Part shown: piece by piece, positions 14,805-18,339 of the stretch
How the letters are laid out: every line of letters begins with the position of its first letter
Numbering within the stretch: the stretch's first letter is position 1
Assembly (NCBI GenBank): GCA_964396505.1
Contig: CAYNFJ010000036.1
Span: 1 to 18,339 of the forward strand
Reading direction: 5' to 3'
From: DQTL01 sp964396505
GTDB taxonomy: Bacteria; Bacteroidota; Bacteroidia; Flavobacteriales; Flavobacteriaceae
Length of the DNA stretch: 18,339 bases
Made by a program: the position numbers and the translations under genes
Notes under the pieces: model-generated
Told to the model about the DNA's origin: nothing
The model's input: the letters and a program-made list of their open reading frames with translations, nothing else
The model's database searches: none

Positions 14805-15396
14805 ATGCCTATCAATAAAAATATACACNNNNNNNNNNNNNNNNNNNNNNNNNNNNNNNNNNNNNNNNNNNNNNNNNNNNNNNNNNNNNNNNNNNNNNNN
14901 NNNNNNNNNNNNNNNNNNNNNNNNNNNNCAATGGTATTTTCAACGTTATGTAAACGAACTGCCCAAAGGTGGTGAAATTGTTTTTTTTGACAGAAGTTGG
15001 TATAATCGTGCAGTAGTAGAACCCGTTAATGGTTTTTGTACAGAAGATGAATACCATATTTTTATGAAACAAGTAAACGGATTTGAAAAAATGATTGTAG
15101 AATCCGGTGTGAGATTGGTAAAAATTTATATGTCTATCTCAAAAAATGAACAAGCTAAACGTTTTAAGGAAATTAAATCAAATCCATTAAAAGTGTGGAA
15201 AATGAGTCCGGTTGACGAAAAAGCCCAAGAGCTATGGCACATCTATACCGACTACAAAAACAAAATGTTTGAAAACACTCAAAATAATGGATTCCCGTTT
15301 AAAGTAATCAAAGCTAATCGTAAAACCGAAGCCCGTATTGCAGTGATTAAACACTTTTTGCATAGCATTCCTTATGATAAGGATATTGAAGTATAA
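14805..15396 (+). CDS. ppk2: Second polyphosphate kinase 2 (interrupted by assembly gap)
   Basis: Eight codons (MPINKNIH) from the ATG at 14805 precede 100 N. After the gap the frame resumes at 14929 with QWYFQRYVNELP and continues through Walker B IVFFDRSWYNRA, the KVWKMSPVDEKAQELW lid region and a C-terminal YDKDIEV. It is clearly paralogous to the gene just upstream; QWYF is residue 108 there, so about 95-100 residues (roughly 290 bp) are missing, including Walker A. The two sides are in the same frame only if the true gap is a multiple of three, so this is an assembly gap rather than a broken gene. The ATG at 15064 is internal. The start is assumed from position 11 bp after the first ppk2. 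Its role is as for the first copy, perhaps with another nucleotide preference. Confidence 0.85.
14829..14928. other. Assembly gap (100 N)
   Basis: Exactly 100 undetermined bases, the conventional length for a gap of unknown size. It lies where the two ppk2 paralogues should be most alike (P-loop region), a likely cause of the assembly break. The expected missing length from the paralogue is nearer 290 bp. Confidence 0.95.
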
Positions 15397-15410
15397 GAAT
15401 AAGGATATTG
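15377..15410 (+). repeat. Short direct repeat at the ppk2 end
   Basis: ATAAGGATATTG occurs at 15377-15388 and again at 15399-15410, spaced by 22 bp. The first copy encodes KDI near the C-terminus and the second lies just past the TAA. It looks like a small tandem duplication; no function is suggested. Confidence 0.5.
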
Positions 15411-15428
15411 TAAAATAAAACACTTATC

Positions 15429-16163
15429 TTACTGCTTGTAATATGCCACAAAGCGTTCCAAAACTTTCATCGGATAAACAATATTTTCTCTTTTTGCAGC
15501 CGCAATAATGTCCGCAACCTCTTCCGGTTTAAAATAACCGTAATCTTTATAGAGTTCCGCTCTTATTGTCACCCCTTCAAAATCCAACTCCGGATGAAAT
15601 TGGGTTGCATACACATTATTACCTATGCGTACCATATGCACCGGGCAATCTTTGGAACTCACCAATAATTTAGCATTTACCGGACAGGTCTGCCAAGACT
15701 CTTTATGCCCTAAAAAAGTTCTGAATTCCGTAGGAAAACCCGCTAAGAGTTTGTCTTTCTTACCTTCTTCTGTGATAAATAACGTAGCGGCTCCGGCTTT
15801 TTCACCATATTTTTCGGTACTGACATTTACCCGTTGTTGCAAACCCAATATTCCTAAACCATAACAAGCTCCCAAATAAGGAAAATCAGCCATAACTACC
15901 CTATCCATCAATGCGACCAAATAACGCTCATAAGCACGTTGTCTATCTGATTTTACAGCCATTAAATCCGATACATTACTGGCACCGCCTCCTATGATAA
16001 TACCAGCATAATCTTTTAAATCAATATTTGGAAAATTCCCTTGTGTCAAATCAACCGTAACTACTTCGTCACGAGATAGCTTTCCATATTTCAAGATGGC
16101 TTCCAACTCATTGGCAGCCACTTCTTTGAGGTCTCTAATTTGAAAAATTAAAAAGGGTTTCAT
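15429..16163 (-). CDS. Class I glutamine amidotransferase domain protein
   Basis: A 244-aa free-standing GATase1 protein related to the amidotransferase half of GMP synthase. The nucleophile elbow is YLGACYGLGILG with C100, and the rest of the triad is in ATQFHPELDFEG (H190, E192). An oxyanion-type GIIIGGGASNVSD lies at 54-66. Such proteins (COG0518) release ammonia from glutamine, or act on gamma-glutamyl compounds, but the partner synthase is not in the window. Its ATG overlaps the menD stop by 4 bp (ATGA), so it is translationally coupled to menD; a direct role in menaquinone synthesis is not known. It converges with ppk2 from the left, 32 bp apart. Confidence 0.85.
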   Translation of the reverse strand: MKPFLIFQIRDLKEVAANELEAILKYGKLSRDEVVTVDLTQGNFPNIDLKDYAGIIIGGGASNVSDLMAVKSDRQRAYERYLVALMDRVVMADFPYLGACYGLGILGLQQRVNVSTEKYGEKAGAATLFITEEGKKDKLLAGFPTEFRTFLGHKESWQTCPVNAKLLVSSKDCPVHMVRIGNNVYATQFHPELDFEGVTIRAELYKDYGYFKPEEVADIIAAAKRENIVYPMKVLERFVAYYKQ

Positions 16164-17842
16164 TTGCTTGATAAGTTTTTAAAATAAGCCTTTAATATTT
16201 GCGCACTTTCGTGTTTAGATGTACATACTTCCAACAGTTTAGGACGAGAAGACGGCTCAAAAAAATGATTTAATTGTGTTTTAAAATCCATTTCATTTTT
16301 CGCATTATAGTAATTCACTTGGTGCATCGCACATAAATTTTCTGCCTTTAGATGATGAGGTGTATCAAAAAAGTTGAGATAATCTGTTGTGCCGGGACCC
16401 GGTAAAAAACTAAAGATACCACCACCGCCATTATTGATCAATATAATTCTGAAATGAGCGGGCATATATGCATTCCACAAGGCATTGCTATCATAGAAAA
16501 AACTCAAATCACCGGTCACAAGCAGAGTAGGTGTTTTACTGACACTTGCTGCACCAATTGCCGTAGAAACACTGCCGTCTATACCACTGGTGCCACGATT
16601 ACAGGCAATTTTCAAACTTTTATTCCAATTGGATAACTGCGCATAGCGAATGGTACTGCTATTGGAAAATTGAATGTGAATCACATCGGGAATGTATTGA
16701 TGAATCCAATAGAAAACCTTCAAATCGGTAAAAGGGGCTTGCGTCATAAAATAATCGTGCCGGGCAATTCGCAAAGCCTTTAATTCCAACCATTTTTTTT
16801 GATAGGAACTCTGTACAGGTTGGCTCAAAAAGAAAAACTGACTAAAAAACAAGGTGGGACTTATCTCAAAATGTTTGGTAAGACAATGGTACGTATCCAT
16901 CGCACGGACCGCATCAATATGCCAATGCTCTTTGGGCTGATTTTTTCGTAACAACTGCTTTATTTTTTTAGAAACTACCATACTGCCAAAGGTCAATAAT
17001 ACATCCGGTTTATAGGCTTCAAAAACGGCATCGGTGAATGGGAAAATGACTTGATCAATACGGTTGATAAATTGAGGATGCTGTACATTTGAGGTGTTTT
17101 CTGTCAATACGATGACCGACGGGTCTTTTATCAAATGTTCCAATTGGGTTTGTAACATAGCATCGGGTTGAGAAACACCCAGTAAAACCATTTTACGAGT
17201 GGCTTTATTCCATATTTCAGCATACTTTTGTAAAGCATCTACCTCCAAAGGCACTTCATCTAACAAGCTGTTTTTCAGCGTAGGCAGTGTCCAATTATCC
17301 GTATCAACTGAGGTAGAATTCACCGTATTATAAAGCGGTTCGTCAAAAGGGACATTGATATGAACCGGTCCTTTATTTTTGTGAATCACCGAAAACAAAT
17401 CCTTTAATTTCCGGTAATTTTCATCCAAATCAGCTATAGATAAATTAGCCGAATAATGGATATGATTTTGATAGACATACTCCTGACGAATCGTTTGTCC
17501 ATCGCCAATATCTATCAACTCTTTGGGTCTATCGGCTGAGATAACTACAAGAGGAATTGAACTGTAATAAGCCTCTGCAATAGCAGGATAATAATTTAAC
17601 AAAGCCGATCCTGAACTGCATACCAAAGCGACAGGCTCTTGTGTTTTTTGTGCCATTCCCAGGGCAAAGAAAGCAGCAGAACGTTCATCTACAATACTGT
17701 ATTTTTGTATAGAATCGTAGGCATTAAATTCAATTATAAGCGGCGCATTACGCGATCCCGGTGAGATCACCACCCGTTTTACCCGGTAAGACAAACAGGC
17801 ACTGACCACTTGTTGTGCCGAAATTTTTTCTGAATGTATCAA
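16160..17842 (-). CDS. menD: 2-succinyl-5-enolpyruvyl-6-hydroxy-3-cyclohexene-1-carboxylate synthase
   Basis: A 560-aa thiamine-diphosphate enzyme that joins isochorismate and 2-oxoglutarate in the first committed step of menaquinone synthesis. N-terminal ISPGSRNAPL (26-35) and VDERSAAFFALGMA (51-64, with E53 as the cofactor-activating Glu) are MenD signatures; ADRPKEL follows at 103-109. The C-terminal half has NRGTSGIDGSVSTAIGAA (415-432) and the ThDP/Mg motif GDLSFFYDSNALWN (444-457), then INNGGGGIFSFLPG. The length is usual. It is the middle gene of a minus-strand operon, 6 bp after the heme-binding protein gene and overlapping the amidotransferase. Menaquinone is the usual respiratory quinone in Bacteroidota, in keeping with the nearby oxidase-assembly genes. 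Confidence 0.96.
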   Translation of the reverse strand: MIHSEKISAQQVVSACLSYRVKRVVISPGSRNAPLIIEFNAYDSIQKYSIVDERSAAFFALGMAQKTQEPVALVCSSGSALLNYYPAIAEAYYSSIPLVVISADRPKELIDIGDGQTIRQEYVYQNHIHYSANLSIADLDENYRKLKDLFSVIHKNKGPVHINVPFDEPLYNTVNSTSVDTDNWTLPTLKNSLLDEVPLEVDALQKYAEIWNKATRKMVLLGVSQPDAMLQTQLEHLIKDPSVIVLTENTSNVQHPQFINRIDQVIFPFTDAVFEAYKPDVLLTFGSMVVSKKIKQLLRKNQPKEHWHIDAVRAMDTYHCLTKHFEISPTLFFSQFFFLSQPVQSSYQKKWLELKALRIARHDYFMTQAPFTDLKVFYWIHQYIPDVIHIQFSNSSTIRYAQLSNWNKSLKIACNRGTSGIDGSVSTAIGAASVSKTPTLLVTGDLSFFYDSNALWNAYMPAHFRIILINNGGGGIFSFLPGPGTTDYLNFFDTPHHLKAENLCAMHQVNYYNAKNEMDFKTQLNHFFEPSSRPKLLEVCTSKHESAQILKAYFKNLSSK

Positions 17843-17848
17843 ATGTTA

Positions 17849-18292
17849 TTATTCTTTAGATTCCAAGGTTTTGATCCAATCCAACAATTTTTGATTATCT
17901 GCATCGGAAATAACCGCATCGGGATGAAATTTTAAATAACCGACCAATGGCATTTCTCTACTCTCAATCACTTCTTCCAAATTATCGATGATGTGTTTTT
18001 TTTGATTGGCATTGTACTTTCCCCAAGCATCAAAATTGACATGTTCTTTTCCCTCTGAAATATGATACGCCACGACATAAGACAAAGGTGCGATTTCGTG
18101 ATACCAAAGATATCGCGTGTTATTGGAATGACAATCATTACAAGATCTGCTAAGAATTTTTTGGATAGGTTCCGGTACTTGAATGACTTTTTGAATGCTG
18201 TTTTCCGATACTGCTGTACTGCTATTTTTAGCGGGTCTATACAACTGCATCAGTACTAAAACAGCTATCACATACAAGAATAGTTTTTTCAT
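17849..18292 (-). CDS. Periplasmic heme-binding domain protein (Haem_bd type)
   Basis: A 147-aa protein with an N-terminal signal or anchor helix (residues 1-19) and one c-type heme motif CNDCH (C51, C54, H55). The context SRSCNDCHSNNTRYLWYHEIAPLSYVVAYHISEGKEHVNFDAW is the Haem_bd (PF14376) pattern, including the Trp/His-rich stretch after the heme site. Such small proteins are widespread in Bacteroidota; they are thought to bind heme covalently in the periplasm, with an electron-transfer or assembly role that is not established. It is the first gene of the operon with menD, which ties it loosely to respiration. The start is supported by the promoter box just upstream. Confidence 0.88.
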   Translation of the reverse strand: MKKLFLYVIAVLVLMQLYRPAKNSSTAVSENSIQKVIQVPEPIQKILSRSCNDCHSNNTRYLWYHEIAPLSYVVAYHISEGKEHVNFDAWGKYNANQKKHIIDNLEEVIESREMPLVGYLKFHPDAVISDADNQKLLDWIKTLESKE

Positions 18293-18311
18293 AATAAATT
18301 GATTTAGGAAA

Positions 18312-18319
18312 CAAAGGTA
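18312..18319 (-). promoter_or_regulatory. Putative -7 element of the heme protein-menD operon
   Basis: On the minus strand this reads TACCTTTG, identical to the box before mnmH, and lies 19 bp before the ATG. The -33 element would fall at or beyond the window edge and cannot be checked. Confidence 0.5.
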
Positions 18320-18339
18320 TTGAAATCTATTTAAAAAGA

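Noticed and set aside
14812..15072. Minus-strand frame across the N run
   Set aside because: It includes undetermined bases and is antisense to ppk2.
15064..15396. A truncated 110-aa PPK2 starting at 15064
   Set aside because: The same frame is open back to the assembly gap and encodes the conserved QWYF to Walker B segment, so the ATG is internal.
1..18339. CRISPR array or tRNA/rRNA gene
   Set aside because: No regularly spaced identical repeats and no recognisable tRNA or rRNA sequence were found by eye on either strand.

Overview
The window looks like a chromosomal segment of a low-GC member of the Bacteroidota, most likely class Flavobacteriia. The evidence is the protein types (SusD-free but typical outer-membrane barrel, FixH/SafE pair, heme-binding small protein, menaquinone synthesis, BNR-repeat secreted protein) and repeated TAnnTTTG boxes, the -7 promoter element of this phylum, just upstream of gene starts. 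No rRNA, tRNA, CRISPR array, transposase or integrase gene was seen. A run of exactly 100 N (14829-14928) is an assembly gap.

Layout. 2-289: 3' end of a fumarylacetoacetate-hydrolase-family gene. 340-945: small outer-membrane beta-barrel protein. 1028-3083: an overlapping mnmH-selD pair that makes selenophosphate and uses it to convert 2-thiouridine to 2-selenouridine in tRNA. 3084-5891: an AT-rich accessory island with two unrelated cargo genes (an uncharacterised 257-aa protein, possibly DUF4304-like, and an AAA_14/DUF4143 ATPase), bracketed by related repeats and imperfect hairpins that resemble cassette junctions. 5892-8678: uvrA, nucleotide-excision repair. 8724-11981: a large secreted BNR/sortilin-type beta-propeller protein, closed by a strong hairpin terminator. 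12068-12562 (minus): a stand-alone CZB zinc-binding protein carrying an eight-G tract near its 3' end.

12726-15396 is one tightly packed plus-strand unit: fixH, a SafE/UreH-like membrane protein with copper-type Cys motifs, then two tandem PPK2 polyphosphate kinase genes, the second interrupted by the assembly gap. Converging on it from the right is a minus-strand operon (18292 to 15429): a CxxCH heme-binding protein, menD, and a class I glutamine amidotransferase, with spacing of 6 bp and a 4-bp overlap.

Most of the window is ordinary core metabolism, repair and respiration. The parts worth a second look are the repeat-bracketed island between selD and uvrA, the free-standing CZB protein with its potentially slippery G tract, the missing first zinc-finger half in UvrA, the perfect dyad over the mnmH promoter, and the tandem ppk2 pair behind fixH/safE.
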